Positions 18,915-27,928 are shown, counted from the stretch's first letter. The stretch is 64,000 nt of DNA from Enterobacter soli ATCC BAA-2102 (GCF_001654845.1 NZ_LXES01000036.1:1-64000); one strand, 5' to 3'. Program-made: numbers and translations. The notes: generated from the letters alone by a model not told the origin.

Positions 18915-20933
18915 GTGAGTATTCTAGGTTATTTACAAAAGGTTGGCCGCGCGCTTATGGTGCCGGTTGCCACGCTGCCTGCCGCAGCGATATTAATGGG
19001 TATCGGTTACTGGATTGACCCGATAAGTTGGGGCGGCGATAACGCTCTGGCAGCGCTGTTTATTAAATCGGGCTCTGCCATTATCGATCACATGTCAGTC
19101 CTGTTCGCGATTGGTGTGGCTTATGGTATGTCCAAAGATAAAGACGGTGCGGCTGCGCTGACCGGCTTTGTCGGTTTCCTGGTGTTAACCACCCTCTGCT
19201 CCCCAGCAGCGGTATCCATGATTCAGAAAATCCCTCTGGATCAGGTTCCTGCCGCATTCGGGAAAATTGAAAACCAGTTCGTGGGTATCCTCGTCGGTAT
19301 CATCTCTGCGGAACTGTACAACCGCTTTAGCGGCGTTGAGCTGCCAAAAGCGCTGTCCTTCTTCAGCGGACGCCGTCTGGTACCGATTCTGACCTCCTTC
19401 CTGATGATTGCTGTCGCATTCATCATGATGTACATCTGGCCGGTTATCTTTGACGGTCTGGTGAACTTCGGTGAGCACATTCAGAAACTGGGTTCTGTCG
19501 GTGCGGGCGTGTATGCGTTCTTCAACCGTCTGTTGATCCCGGTTGGTCTGCACCACGCGCTGAACTCCGTATTCTGGTTTGACGTTGCTGGTATTAACGA
19601 TATTCCTAACTTCCTGGGTGGCGCACAGTCCATCGAAGCAGGTAAAGCGGTTGTGGGTATCACCGGTCGTTACCAGGCGGGCTTCTTCCCAATCATGATG
19701 TTCGGCCTGCCGGGTGCAGCGCTGGCTATCTACCACTGCGCGCGTCCAGAGAACAAAGCGAAAGTGCTGGGTATCATGATGGCGGGTGCGTTCGCAGCCT
19801 TCTTTACGGGTATCACCGAGCCGCTGGAATTCTCCTTCATGTTCGTGGCACCAGTACTGTATGTGATCCACGCCGTGCTGACCGGTATCTCTGTGTTCAT
19901 CGCCGCAAGTATGCAGTGGATTGCCGGTTTTGGCTTCAGTGCGGGCCTGGTGGATATGGTGCTGTCTTCCCGTAACCCGCTGGCGACCCACTGGTGGATG
20001 CTGATCCCACAAGGTCTGGTGTTCTTCGCTATCTACTACGTGGTGTTCCGTTTCACTATCACCAAATTCAACCTGATGACCCCGGGTCGTGAACTGGCTG
20101 TTGCCGGTAGCGAAGCGGATGGTCAGGACGTGAATGTGAGCGCGGATAAAGACCAGGACGTTGCAGGTCTGGCGCGTCAGTACATTGCCGCTGTTGGTGG
20201 CTCTGACAACCTGACCGGTATCGATGCGTGCATCACCCGTCTGCGTCTGAACGTAAAAGATTCTTCCCTGGTGAACGAAGCGCTGGCAAAACGCCTAGGT
20301 GCATCCGGTGTTATCCGTCTGAACAAAACCAGCGTGCAGATTATCGTTGGCTTCGTGGCAGAAAAAATTGCTAACGCCATGAAAACCACCGGGCCGGTAG
20401 AGGCAGCAACCTCTGCTCCAGCAGCGGCGGCGCCAGCGGCGGCAAAACCTCAGGCTGTACCAAACGCAACCACCATTGCTGCACTGGTTTCCCCAGTGAC
20501 CGGTGAAGTGGTTGCCATTGAGCAGGTACCTGACGAAGCCTTCGCCAGCAAAGCGGTCGGTGACGGTGTGGCGGTGAAGCCAACGGAAAAAACCGTGGTA
20601 TCTCCGGCAGCCGGTACGATTGTGAAGATCTTCAACACCAACCATGCGTTCTGTCTTGAAACCGAAAAAGGCGCGGAAATCGTCGTCCACATGGGCATCG
20701 ACACCGTAGCGCTGAACGGGAAAGGCTTTACCCGCCTGGTAGAAGAGGGGGCAGAAGTGGTTGCAGGTCAGCCGATTCTGGAAATGGATCTGGACTTCCT
20801 GAACGCCAACGCACGCTCCATGATTAGCCCGGTTGTGTGCAGCAACATCGACGACTTCAGCGGCCTGGTGCTTCAGGCGAAAGGTCAGGTGATTGCAGGT
20901 CAGACACCACTGTATGAGATTAAAGGCAAGTAA
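18915..20933 (+). CDS. nagE: N-acetylglucosamine PTS permease IICBA NagE
   Basis: Inner-membrane phosphotransferase permease that imports GlcNAc as GlcNAc-6-P. Domains in order: membrane IIC (about 1-390), IIB with phosphocysteine Cys439 (GIDACITRLRL), an Ala/Pro linker (about 495-515), and IIA with phosphohistidine His592 (IVVHMGID). The start is GTG after GGGGGAAGAAA. At 672 residues it is longer than the E. coli K-12 protein (648 from memory). The IIC part is clearly divergent from K-12 NagE, whereas IIA is nearly identical (see findings). It is divergent from nagB and ends at a strong terminator. Confidence 0.93.
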   Translation: MSILGYLQKVGRALMVPVATLPAAAILMGIGYWIDPISWGGDNALAALFIKSGSAIIDHMSVLFAIGVAYGMSKDKDGAAALTGFVGFLVLTTLCSPAAVSMIQKIPLDQVPAAFGKIENQFVGILVGIISAELYNRFSGVELPKALSFFSGRRLVPILTSFLMIAVAFIMMYIWPVIFDGLVNFGEHIQKLGSVGAGVYAFFNRLLIPVGLHHALNSVFWFDVAGINDIPNFLGGAQSIEAGKAVVGITGRYQAGFFPIMMFGLPGAALAIYHCARPENKAKVLGIMMAGAFAAFFTGITEPLEFSFMFVAPVLYVIHAVLTGISVFIAASMQWIAGFGFSAGLVDMVLSSRNPLATHWWMLIPQGLVFFAIYYVVFRFTITKFNLMTPGRELAVAGSEADGQDVNVSADKDQDVAGLARQYIAAVGGSDNLTGIDACITRLRLNVKDSSLVNEALAKRLGASGVIRLNKTSVQIIVGFVAEKIANAMKTTGPVEAATSAPAAAAPAAAKPQAVPNATTIAALVSPVTGEVVAIEQVPDEAFASKAVGDGVAVKPTEKTVVSPAAGTIVKIFNTNHAFCLETEKGAEIVVHMGIDTVALNGKGFTRLVEEGAEVVAGQPILEMDLDFLNANARSMISPVVCSNIDDFSGLVLQAKGQVIAGQTPLYEIKGK

Positions 20934-20960
20934 TCGCTCCTGAGTAGAGTCATGCCTTAA

Positions 20961-20992
20961 GCGGCGGGGGTTATCCTCCGCCGCTTTTTTTT
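20961..20992 (+). terminator. nagE Rho-independent terminator
   Basis: Stem GCGGCGG/CCGCCGC followed by eight T, 27 bp after the nagE stop. Confidence 0.9.
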
Positions 20993-21103
20993 GCAGCATT
21001 TGCCCCCATTATTTACGTCCTGGACGTTTTAAAGGGTTGTCACTGCGCCCTGCTTATAAGATCATATGCCGTTATACGTTGTTTACGCTTTGAGGAACCT
21101 ACG

Positions 21104-22771
21104 ATGAGTGAGGCTGAAGCCCGCCCGAGTAACTTTATTCGTCAGATCATCGATGAAGATCTGGCCAGTGGTAAGCACACCACAATTCATACCCGTTTTC
21201 CGCCGGAGCCGAATGGCTACCTGCATATTGGTCATGCGAAATCTATCTGCCTGAACTTTGGCATTGCGCAAGACTATAAAGGGCAGTGCAACCTGCGTTT
21301 CGATGACACCAACCCAGTAAAAGAAGACATCGAATACGTTGAGTCCATCAAGAACGACGTGCAATGGCTGGGCTTCAACTGGTCTGGCGATATCTGCTAC
21401 TCCTCTGACTATTTCGATCAGCTGTTTGCTTACGCAGTAGAGCTTATCAACAAAGGTCTGGCGTATGTCGACGAGCTTTCTGCCGACGAAATCCGTGAAT
21501 ACCGCGGCTCGCTGACCGCGCCGGGTAAAAACAGCCCGTACCGCGACCGTAGCGTAGAAGAGAACCTGGCGCTGTTTGAAAAAATGCGTGCCGGTGGTTT
21601 CGAAGAAGGCAAAGCCTGTCTGCGTGCCAAAATCGATATGGCGTCACCGTTCATCGTGATGCGCGATCCGGTGCTGTACCGCATTAAGTTCGCGGAACAC
21701 CATCAGACCGGCAACAAGTGGTGCATCTACCCGATGTACGATTTCACCCACTGCATCAGCGATGCGCTGGAAGGGATCACCCACTCTCTGTGTACGCTGG
21801 AATTCCAGGACAACCGTCGTCTGTACGACTGGGTGCTGGATAACATCACCATTCCTGTGCATCCACGTCAGTACGAGTTCTCTCGTCTGAATCTGGAATA
21901 CACCGTGATGTCCAAGCGTAAGCTGAACCTGCTGGTCACTGACAAGCACGTTGAAGGCTGGGATGACCCACGTATGCCGACCATCTCTGGCCTGCGTCGT
22001 CGTGGTTATACCTCTGCGTCCATTCGCGAGTTCTGCAAACGTATCGGCGTCACCAAGCAGGATAACACCATTGAGATCGCCTCTCTGGAATCCTGCATCC
22101 GTGAAGATCTGAACGAAAACGCACCACGTGCGATGGCTGTTATCGATCCGGTTAAACTGGTTATCGAAAACTACCCGCAGGGTGAAAGCGAGCTGGTGTC
22201 CATGCCTAACCATCCGAGCAAGCCGGAAATGGGCAGCCGCGACGTGCCGTTCAGCGCTGATATCTGGATCGACCGTGCTGACTTCCGCGAAGAAGCGAAC
22301 AAGCAGTACAAGCGTCTGGTGCTGGGTAAAGAGGTGCGTCTGCGTAACGCGTACGTGATCAAAGCTGAGCGCGTAGAGAAAGATGCAGAAGGCAATATCA
22401 CCACTATCTTCTGTACCTATGATGCAGAGACTCTGAGCAAAGATCCGGCTGATGGCCGTAAAGTGAAAGGCGTTATCCACTGGGTGAGCGCAGCACACGC
22501 GCTGCCGGTTGAGATCCGCCTGTACGACCGTCTGTTCAGCGTACCTAACCCAGGTGCAGCGGATGACTTCCTGGCAACCATCAACCAGGAATCTCTGGTT
22601 ATCAAGCAGGGCTTTGCCGAACCTTCACTGAAAGACGCTGAAATCAGTAAAGCGTACCAGTTTGAGCGTGAAGGTTACTTCTGCCTGGACAGCCGTTACA
22701 GCACCGCAGAAAAACCGGTATTTAACCGTACTGTGGGTCTGCGTGATACTTGGGCTAAAGTCGGCGAATAA
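21104..22771 (+). CDS. glnS: Glutaminyl-tRNA synthetase GlnS
   Basis: Class I aminoacyl-tRNA synthetase charging tRNA-Gln in the cytosol. The 555-residue product has the HIGH motif ([12 protein letters not shown], near residue 40), the KMSKS-type loop (VMSKRKLN), and a C-terminal anticodon-binding beta-barrel. It is transcribed alone between two Rho-independent terminators. The four tRNA-Gln genes it serves are in the same window. Confidence 0.97.
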   Translation: MSEAEARPSNFIRQIIDEDLASGKHTTIHTRFPPEPNGYLHIGHAKSICLNFGIAQDYKGQCNLRFDDTNPVKEDIEYVESIKNDVQWLGFNWSGDICYSSDYFDQLFAYAVELINKGLAYVDELSADEIREYRGSLTAPGKNSPYRDRSVEENLALFEKMRAGGFEEGKACLRAKIDMASPFIVMRDPVLYRIKFAEHHQTGNKWCIYPMYDFTHCISDALEGITHSLCTLEFQDNRRLYDWVLDNITIPVHPRQYEFSRLNLEYTVMSKRKLNLLVTDKHVEGWDDPRMPTISGLRRRGYTSASIREFCKRIGVTKQDNTIEIASLESCIREDLNENAPRAMAVIDPVKLVIENYPQGESELVSMPNHPSKPEMGSRDVPFSADIWIDRADFREEANKQYKRLVLGKEVRLRNAYVIKAERVEKDAEGNITTIFCTYDAETLSKDPADGRKVKGVIHWVSAAHALPVEIRLYDRLFSVPNPGAADDFLATINQESLVIKQGFAEPSLKDAEISKAYQFEREGYFCLDSRYSTAEKPVFNRTVGLRDTWAKVGE

Positions 22772-22797
22772 TAACGCTTGCCTGGTCAATGAGAAAC

Positions 22798-22827
22798 AAA
22801 CGCCGCTTATTGCGGCGTTTTTTTTAT
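22798..22827 (+). terminator. glnS Rho-independent terminator
   Basis: Stem AAACGCCGC/GCGGCGTTT with loop TTATT, continuing into a run of T. Confidence 0.9.
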
Positions 22828-22884
22828 TTAATGATCATGCCATTAACGCCATGGCGAAAGAAATATTGCTAAATAAGGAGGTCA

Positions 22885-22920
22885 ATGAGCTGCTACTTAT
22901 TTTTCTCAAAAAAAGTTTGA
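22885..22920 (+). CDS. Possible 11-residue leader peptide upstream of chiP
   Basis: ATG followed by ten sense codons and TGA (product MSCYLFFSKKV), preceded by TAAGGAGGT, a nine-base perfect match to the 16S anti-Shine-Dalgarno, ending 2 nt before the ATG. An inverted repeat CTCAAA/TTTGAG spans its end. I do not recognise it. Short spacing and the lack of a clear promoter are against it. Confidence 0.25.
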   Translation: MSCYLFFSKKV

Positions 22921-23088
22921 GGATTTACGGAAAGGCAGAACCGGTGGAAATAAACGCAAACCTCTCTAATTAGCCTCTGAATTTAATGGCTTTCCCGCGT
23001 GAAATCTCGCTTCACGCGAAATGTTACAAAGCACTACCAATTATGTGCACTTCGTCATAATCCTGACTTTTGCCCGCTAAAAAGCATT

Positions 23089-23110
23089 GATAATTCGCGT
23101 CGCGAAAAAT
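23089..23110. promoter_or_regulatory. Probable NagC operator of chiP
   Basis: Palindrome TTCGCG-T-CGCGAA within A/T-rich flanks, 110-130 bp upstream of chiP. NagC control of chiP is established in E. coli; assignment here rests on palindromic form and position. Confidence 0.55.
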
Positions 23111-23201
23111 ACCCTAAAGACGGTAGTTAATTCGAGGGTATTTCTAACTACCCCTGACCATTTGGTCTTTTATATTTTCCGCCGTTTTAGGCGTTTTAAT
23201 T

Positions 23202-23215
23202 CGTCAAAGAGGAAT
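23202..23215 (+). promoter_or_regulatory. ChiX sRNA pairing site over the chiP ribosome-binding site
   Basis: CGTCAAAGAGGAAT is, from memory of ChiX (AUUCCUCUUUGACG), a 14-nt perfect complement and includes the AGAGGA Shine-Dalgarno of chiP. ChiX silencing of chiP without chitosugars is established in E. coli and Salmonella. The site starts 19 nt before the ATG. Confidence 0.85.
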
Positions 23216-23220
23216 AATCT

Positions 23221-24618
23221 ATGCGTACGTTCAGTGGCAAACGTAGTGCGCTGGCGCTGGCTATTGCCGGTGTGACAGCAATGTCGGGCCTGGTTGTCGC
23301 TCCAGAAGCTAAGGCGGCAGGTTTCATCGATGATTCTACTCTCACGGGCGGTATCTATTACTGGCAGCGTGAACGTGACCGTAAAGACGTCACCGAAGAC
23401 AAATACAAAACTAACCTTTCTCACTCCACCTGGAACGCCAACCTGGATTTCCAGTCTGGTTATGCCGCCGATATGTTCGGCCTGGATATTGCGGCATTCA
23501 CCGCAATTGAAATGGCAGAAAATGGCGACAGCGGCCACCCGAACGAAATTGCATTCTCTTCCAGCAACAAAGCATATAAAGAAGACTGGTCAGGGGATAA
23601 GAGCGGAGTCAGCCTTTATAAAGCGGCTGCGAAATTCAAATATGGCCCGGTATGGGCACGTGCAGGTTATATTCAGCCAACCGGACAAACGCTGTTAGCG
23701 CCGCACTGGAGCTTTATGCCTGGTACTTATCAGGGTGCAGAAGCTGGCGCGAATTTTGACTACGGCGATGCAGGCGCATTGAGCTTCTCGTATATGTGGA
23801 CCAACGAGTATAAAGCGCCGTGGCATATCGAGATGGATAAGTTTTACCAGAACGATAAAAAAACCAAAGTTGATTATCTTCACTCGCTGGGTGCGAAGTA
23901 CGATTTCAAAAACGACCTGGTTCTGGAAGCCGCATTTGGTCAGGCTGAAGGCTATATCGACCAGTATTTTGCCAAAGCAAGCTACAAGTTTGATATTGCG
24001 GGCAGTCCGCTGAGCACCAGCTATCAGTTCTACGGTACGCGCGACAAAGCCAGCAGCGGCACTGTCAACGATATTTACGACGGCACGGCGTGGTTGCAGG
24101 CGTTAACCTTCGGCTACAAAGTGGGCCAGGTCGATTTACGTCTTGAAGGGACATGGGTGAAGGCCGAAGGCCAGCAGGGTTACTTCCTGCAACGTATGAC
24201 CCCAACGTACGCCTCTTCAAACGGTCGTCTGGATATCTGGTGGGATAACCGTTCAGACTTTAACGCCGATGGCGAAAAAGCCGTCTTCTTTGGTGCCATG
24301 TATGACCTGAAAAACTGGAATCTGCCGGGCTGGGCGGTGGGGGCTTCCTACGCTTACGCATGGGATGCAAAACCGGGCGATATGGCCACTCCTGACGCGT
24401 ATTACGACCCGAACTATCGTCTGAAAGAGTCCTCTTACAGCCTGGATGCGATTTACACCCTTCAGGATGGTCGCGCGAAAGGCACGATGTTCAAACTGCA
24501 CTTCACTCAGTACGACAACCACTCCGATATCCCAAGCTACGCGGGCGGTTACGGCAACATCTTCCAGGATGAACGTGACGTGAAATTCATGGTTATTGCC
24601 CCGTTCACAATCTTCTGA
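23221..24618 (+). CDS. chiP: Chitoporin ChiP
   Basis: Outer-membrane beta-barrel porin for chitooligosaccharides, of the OprD family. The 465-residue precursor starts with a signal peptide ([11 protein letters not shown] core, probable cleavage after AKA at residue 32) and ends with the barrel-targeting Phe. Sequence matches E. coli ChiP (YbfM) throughout, with small indels. It is followed 44 bp later by chiQ. It is regulated by NagC and ChiX through the sites upstream, linking chitin uptake to the nag genes in this window. Confidence 0.96.
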   Translation: MRTFSGKRSALALAIAGVTAMSGLVVAPEAKAAGFIDDSTLTGGIYYWQRERDRKDVTEDKYKTNLSHSTWNANLDFQSGYAADMFGLDIAAFTAIEMAENGDSGHPNEIAFSSSNKAYKEDWSGDKSGVSLYKAAAKFKYGPVWARAGYIQPTGQTLLAPHWSFMPGTYQGAEAGANFDYGDAGALSFSYMWTNEYKAPWHIEMDKFYQNDKKTKVDYLHSLGAKYDFKNDLVLEAAFGQAEGYIDQYFAKASYKFDIAGSPLSTSYQFYGTRDKASSGTVNDIYDGTAWLQALTFGYKVGQVDLRLEGTWVKAEGQQGYFLQRMTPTYASSNGRLDIWWDNRSDFNADGEKAVFFGAMYDLKNWNLPGWAVGASYAYAWDAKPGDMATPDAYYDPNYRLKESSYSLDAIYTLQDGRAKGTMFKLHFTQYDNHSDIPSYAGGYGNIFQDERDVKFMVIAPFTIF

Positions 24619-24662
24619 TGAGCAGACCGGCGGGTTAAGTCCCGCCGGAATGGAGACTGAAA

Positions 24663-24995
24663 ATGATGAAAAAAATCATAATCGTCGCGATGATGGCATC
24701 GGGGCTGGTGGCTTGTGCACAAACTCAGGCACCGAAAGAGGACTCACGTCTGAAAGAGGCTTACAGCGCCTGTATAAATACCGCTGAAGGCTCGCCAGAG
24801 AAAGTCGAAGCCTGCCAGAGCGTGCTTAATGTGCTGAAGAAGGAGAAGGCGCATGAGCAGTTCGCAACTCAGGAAAACGTCCGCGTGATGGATTACCAGG
24901 CCTGTATCCAGGCGCGTAAAACCGGAAACGATCAGGAAGTGGCAAAACGTTGCGATCAGATCTGGAAAGAAATTCGCAGTAACAACGCAAATTGA
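24663..24995 (+). CDS. chiQ: Lipoprotein ChiQ (YbfN)
   Basis: Small predicted lipoprotein of 110 residues co-transcribed with chiP. The signal peptide ends in the lipobox LVAC with Cys18 as acylated residue. The rest is polar with four further cysteines (after SA, EA, QA and KR), suggesting disulfides. There are two adjacent ATGs; the first has GGAG at proper spacing. Function is unknown. It ends at a strong terminator. Confidence 0.9.
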   Translation: MMKKIIIVAMMASGLVACAQTQAPKEDSRLKEAYSACINTAEGSPEKVEACQSVLNVLKKEKAHEQFATQENVRVMDYQACIQARKTGNDQEVAKRCDQIWKEIRSNNAN

Positions 24996-25036
24996 TGATA
25001 CGCCATCATGCCCGTTAGGGGATGAGAACAATGCAG

Positions 25037-25069
25037 GCCCGGTGAGCATAGCGTCACCGGGCTTTTTTT
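25037..25069 (+). terminator. chiPQ Rho-independent terminator
   Basis: Stem GCCCGGTGA/TCACCGGGC followed by seven T. Confidence 0.9.
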
Positions 25070-25085
25070 ATGCCAGATGACAGGC

Positions 25086-25112
25086 AAAAAAAAGCCAACC
25101 TTTCGGCTGGCT
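25086..25112 (-). terminator. fur Rho-independent terminator
   Basis: Minus-strand stem AGCCAGCC/GGTTGGCT (one G-U pair) with loop GAAA, followed by eight T, 19 bp after the fur stop. Confidence 0.88.
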
Positions 25113-25131
25113 CAGAGTATGAAAAAGGTAC

Positions 25132-25578
25132 TTACTTCGCGTCGTGCGCGTGATCATTTTCGCGGCAATCGCCTTCTGCACAGTGGCCGTACAGGTACAG
25201 GCTGTGGTTGGTCAGACGGATGCCATGACGGGCAGCGATTTCACGCTGGCGCGCTTCGATAGAGTCGTCACTAAATTCAATGACCTTGCCACAGTCGAGG
25301 CAGATCAGGTGATCGTGGTGGTGCTGCTGGGTCAGTTCGAAGACAGATTTACCGCCTTCGAAGTTATGACGGGTAACAATGCCCGCGTCATCAAACTGGT
25401 TCAGCACGCGATAAACGGTTGCCAGCCCAATTTCTTCACCCATGTCGATAAGACGCTTGTAAAGGTCTTCCGCACTGACATGGTGATTGTCTGGCCCCTG
25501 AAGCACTTCAAGGATTTTTAACCGAGGAAGCGTAACTTTCAGGCCAGCCTTCTTTAATGCGGTATTGTTGTCAGTCAT
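25132..25578 (-). CDS. fur: Ferric uptake regulator Fur
   Basis: Dimeric Fe2+-dependent repressor of iron uptake. The 148-residue product equals the E. coli length, with a winged-helix domain (1-80; AEDLYKRLIDMGEEIGLATVYRVL) and a metal and dimer domain containing H86-H88, H90, C93 and C96 (HHHDHLICLDC). The ATG lies inside the overlapping leader ORF uof, so fur translation is probably coupled to it and sensitive to the iron-starvation sRNA RyhB, as in E. coli. Confidence 0.97.
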   Translation of the reverse strand: MTDNNTALKKAGLKVTLPRLKILEVLQGPDNHHVSAEDLYKRLIDMGEEIGLATVYRVLNQFDDAGIVTRHNFEGGKSVFELTQQHHHDHLICLDCGKVIEFSDDSIEARQREIAARHGIRLTNHSLYLYGHCAEGDCRENDHAHDAK

Positions 25579-25657
25579 GCGGAATCTGTCCTGTTGCTAA
25601 ACGATTCACTTCTAAGGAAGAAGTGACAGAGAATGCACTTGGGATAATGCGTTTCAT
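25571..25657 (-). CDS. uof: Uof leader peptide overlapping fur
   Basis: A 28-codon ORF begins at the ATG at 25655-25657 and stops at a TGA at 25571-25573, 8 bp inside fur, so its last codons overlap the fur start. Both the length and the overlap agree with the 28-codon uof described in E. coli, through which RyhB down-regulates fur. The start sits in TATAATG with no clear Shine-Dalgarno, so a later non-ATG start is possible. Confidence 0.6.
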   Translation of the reverse strand: MKRIIPSAFSVTSSLEVNRLATGQIPHD

Positions 25658-25840
25658 TATAGAACTGCCATGTCTAAATGAAAACTGCAAGTCTCAAGCA
25701 AAGTATGCATATAAAAACGTGGTATCACCAACAAACTTGTTCGATGGCACCCACGTTTTACCAGGGGGATATTGTACAGGTCTGAACGAAAAAGTTAAAA
25801 GTTTGTAGCAATTAATTTAATCGGTTTGACCCGCTACGCG

Positions 25841-25860
25841 GGCGCAACCGAAGTTGCGCC
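25841..25860 (-). terminator. fldA 3' hairpin with UUCG loop
   Basis: Perfect stem GGCGCAAC/GTTGCGCC closed by a TTCG tetraloop on the minus strand, 9 bp after the fldA stop, followed by a second short stem (CCCGC/GCGGG). There is no T-run, so termination is uncertain. Confidence 0.55.
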
Positions 25861-25868
25861 GCTTGTCA

Positions 25869-26399
25869 TCAGGCGTTAAGAATGTCGTCCAGGTTCAACT
25901 CTTCGCGGATCTGTTTAACCCATTTTTCAACGCGTTCTGCGGTCAGCTCAGGCTGGCGGTCTTCATCGATGGCCAGTCCCACAAAGTGATCATCGTCGGC
26001 CAGCCCTTTAGAGGCTTCGAAATGGTAACCTGCGGTAGGCCAGTGACCCACGATAGCCGCGCCGCGTGGTTCGATGATGTCGCGGATGGTGCCCAGCGCG
26101 TCACAGAAGTATTCTGCGTAGTCTTCCTGATCGCCACAACCGAACAGCGCAACCAGCTTACCGTTGAAATCAACTTCTTCCAGAGTCGGGAAGAAATCGT
26201 CCCAGTCGCACTGTGCTTCGCCGTAGTACCAGGTTGGAATACCCAGCAGCAGGATGTCATAGCCTTCGAGATCTTCTTTGCTGCTCTTGGCAATGTCATG
26301 CACATCGGCAACATCTTTACCGAGCTGTTTTTGAATGTTTTTTGCGATATTTTCGGTATTGCCGGTATCACTGCCGAAGAAAATGCCGATGATTGCCAT
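25869..26399 (-). CDS. fldA: Flavodoxin I FldA
   Basis: FMN electron carrier for pyruvate formate-lyase activation, methionine synthase, IspG/IspH and biotin synthase. The 176-residue product equals E. coli FldA, with the phosphate-binding loop SDTGNT (10-15) and the aromatic FMN loops at IPTWYYG and [12 protein letters not shown]. The frame is open to 26513; the ATG at 26397-26399 gives the family N-terminus MAIIGIFFG and has GAGG upstream. Confidence 0.97.
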   Translation of the reverse strand: MAIIGIFFGSDTGNTENIAKNIQKQLGKDVADVHDIAKSSKEDLEGYDILLLGIPTWYYGEAQCDWDDFFPTLEEVDFNGKLVALFGCGDQEDYAEYFCDALGTIRDIIEPRGAAIVGHWPTAGYHFEASKGLADDDHFVGLAIDEDRQPELTAERVEKWVKQIREELNLDDILNA

Positions 26400-26554
26400 G
26401 AGTAAAATAACCTCTTGAAACTTAATGGTATGGTGGCGCAATTTGTCCACGGATAAGGGCAATAATAGCAGAACAGACAACCCTGCGGAAACAGCTATCA
26501 CGCAGGACTGCACTCTGTGCTACATGAAAAGGGTGAGAAAGGGAGTTTTCTGAC

Positions 26555-26842
26555 TTATGCCTTGCTGTGCAATTTTTCGAGTTGCGCGATCAACATCTCT
26601 TCAATCAGCTCGCTGCGGCTGATATCACGGGCGCTGGCAAGCTCGTTGAGTGCATCAACGGCATCGGCGTTGAGTTTCAGTTCGACACGCTTAAGCCCAC
26701 GATTTTTATCGCGTTTAAGCTGGTTGCGTTTATTAATACGCAGCTGTTCATCGCGCGAAAGCGGATTTGTCTTGGGTCGTCCCGGGCGACGCTCATTCGC
26801 GAACAGATCTATTGTCGTGCGGTCCGTTTGTTCTTTGGCCAT
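26555..26842 (-). CDS. ybfE: LexA-regulated protein YbfE
   Basis: Small basic protein of 95 residues; function is unknown. The middle is rich in Lys and Arg (RPGRPKTNPLSRDEQLRINKR), and the C-terminal part (RVELKLNADAVDALNELA then SRSELIEEML) resembles a ribbon-helix-helix DNA-binding fold. A frame open to 26926 adds 28 residues, but the ATG at 26840-26842 gives the family start MAKEQTDRTT. SOS control is likely through the LexA-like box at 26958-26977. Confidence 0.85.
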   Translation of the reverse strand: MAKEQTDRTTIDLFANERRPGRPKTNPLSRDEQLRINKRNQLKRDKNRGLKRVELKLNADAVDALNELASARDISRSELIEEMLIAQLEKLHSKA

Positions 26843-26957
26843 GATTTTGAGACTTCGGGGGAAAACAAGCCGCCCTGCTATTGCCCGGGCGATAAGCGCG
26901 CCATCATACATCACCCACATCGGCACGCCAACGACTGGAAGCCCGCTGGCTTCCAGT

Positions 26958-26977
26958 CGCTGTCTTTTTAATCAATT
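26958..26977 (-). promoter_or_regulatory. LexA-like box upstream of ybfE
   Basis: Minus strand reads TTGA-N8-ACAG with an A/T-rich core, against the consensus CTGT-N8-ACAG. It resembles the reported E. coli ybfE box and overlaps the end of ybfF. Confidence 0.5.
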
Positions 26978-27745
26978 CGCAGTATCAGAGAGATAGCGGC
27001 GGATTGCACGAAGCACCGCTTCTGGTTTTTCAGCGTGAACCCAGTGCCCGGCTCCGGCGATAACATGAGCGCGCGCTTCGGGGAACTGCCTGATCAATTC
27101 ATCACGGCAGGCTTCGGTGACATACGGCGAATTGCCGCCGCGCACAAACAGGGTAGGGTGTGGCCAGGCCGGAACCGGCTGCCAGCCAACGATTTCTGAA
27201 TATTGATCCCACAGCACCGGCACGTTGAAGCGCCACTGGCCGTCGACAAACGATTTCAGCAGAAACTGCACCACACCTTCTTCATTAAGATGTTCGCGCA
27301 TGATGGCGGCGGCCTGCTGGCGGGTGGAAACACCGGCATCGGTCACCGCATTGATAGCGGCAAAGATCTCATCGTGGCGACGCACGTCATAATCCACGGG
27401 CGCAACGTCAATCACCACCAGGCCGCTAATGCGCTCCGGGGCGAGCGCGGTCAGGGCCATAACGGCTTTGCCTCCCATTGAATGCCCGATCAGCGTCACC
27501 TTTTCGAGGTGATTGGCATCCAGCGTATCCAGAAGATCCTGCGCCATTGCGGCGTACGTCATTTCTGGCGAGCGCCCGGAAAGGCCGTGGTTACGCATAT
27601 CCACCTGCAAAATATCGTGATCGGTAACCAGATCCCGCGCCAGCACCCCGAGGTTATCCAGGCTGCCAAAAAGGCCGTGAACCAGTACGATGGGAGAATT
27701 ATTGTTCGGCGATTGTGCAGATTGCGCTCGGGTATTCAATTTCAT
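26972..27745 (-). CDS. ybfF: Alpha/beta-hydrolase esterase YbfF
   Basis: Cytosolic esterase active on acyl-CoA and short-chain esters in vitro; the physiological substrate is unclear. The 257-residue product has the oxyanion motif HGLFGS, the nucleophile elbow GHSMGG (Ser89) and a C-terminal catalytic His in GAGHWVHAEKP. It is divergent from seqA and upstream of ybfE in the same direction. Confidence 0.93.
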   Translation of the reverse strand: MKLNTRAQSAQSPNNNSPIVLVHGLFGSLDNLGVLARDLVTDHDILQVDMRNHGLSGRSPEMTYAAMAQDLLDTLDANHLEKVTLIGHSMGGKAVMALTALAPERISGLVVIDVAPVDYDVRRHDEIFAAINAVTDAGVSTRQQAAAIMREHLNEEGVVQFLLKSFVDGQWRFNVPVLWDQYSEIVGWQPVPAWPHPTLFVRGGNSPYVTEACRDELIRQFPEARAHVIAGAGHWVHAEKPEAVLRAIRRYLSDTAN

Positions 27746-27928
27746 GGCAAAGTTCTTTTTTTACGTATGTCAGGTTAGGGTATCATGTTGACCATTCTGC
27801 CGCCCGGCTGCAAGGATCCAGTTTAATCTGACTTTTGCCGCCAACCTGGCTTGACGCTATCCGCTGTTGGGATTTGACCTTATAATCCCAACGACTTGTA
27901 TTCAGATAAGATATCGCACTGGATTAAG

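Larger units (their letters stand above)
22772..23220. other. glnS-chiP intergenic region
   Basis: A 449-bp gap with the glnS terminator, a 12-codon ORF behind a perfect Shine-Dalgarno (22885-22920), a palindromic NagC-like site, a GACCA-TT-TGGTC palindrome (23156-23167) and the ChiX pairing site on the chiP ribosome-binding site. A 41-codon frame (22851-22973) overlaps the short ORF but has no ribosome-binding site. Confidence 0.6.

Noticed and set aside
22851..22973. 41-codon frame downstream of glnS
   Set aside because: No ribosome-binding site, overlaps a better-placed short ORF, and lies just after the glnS terminator; kept only as a note.
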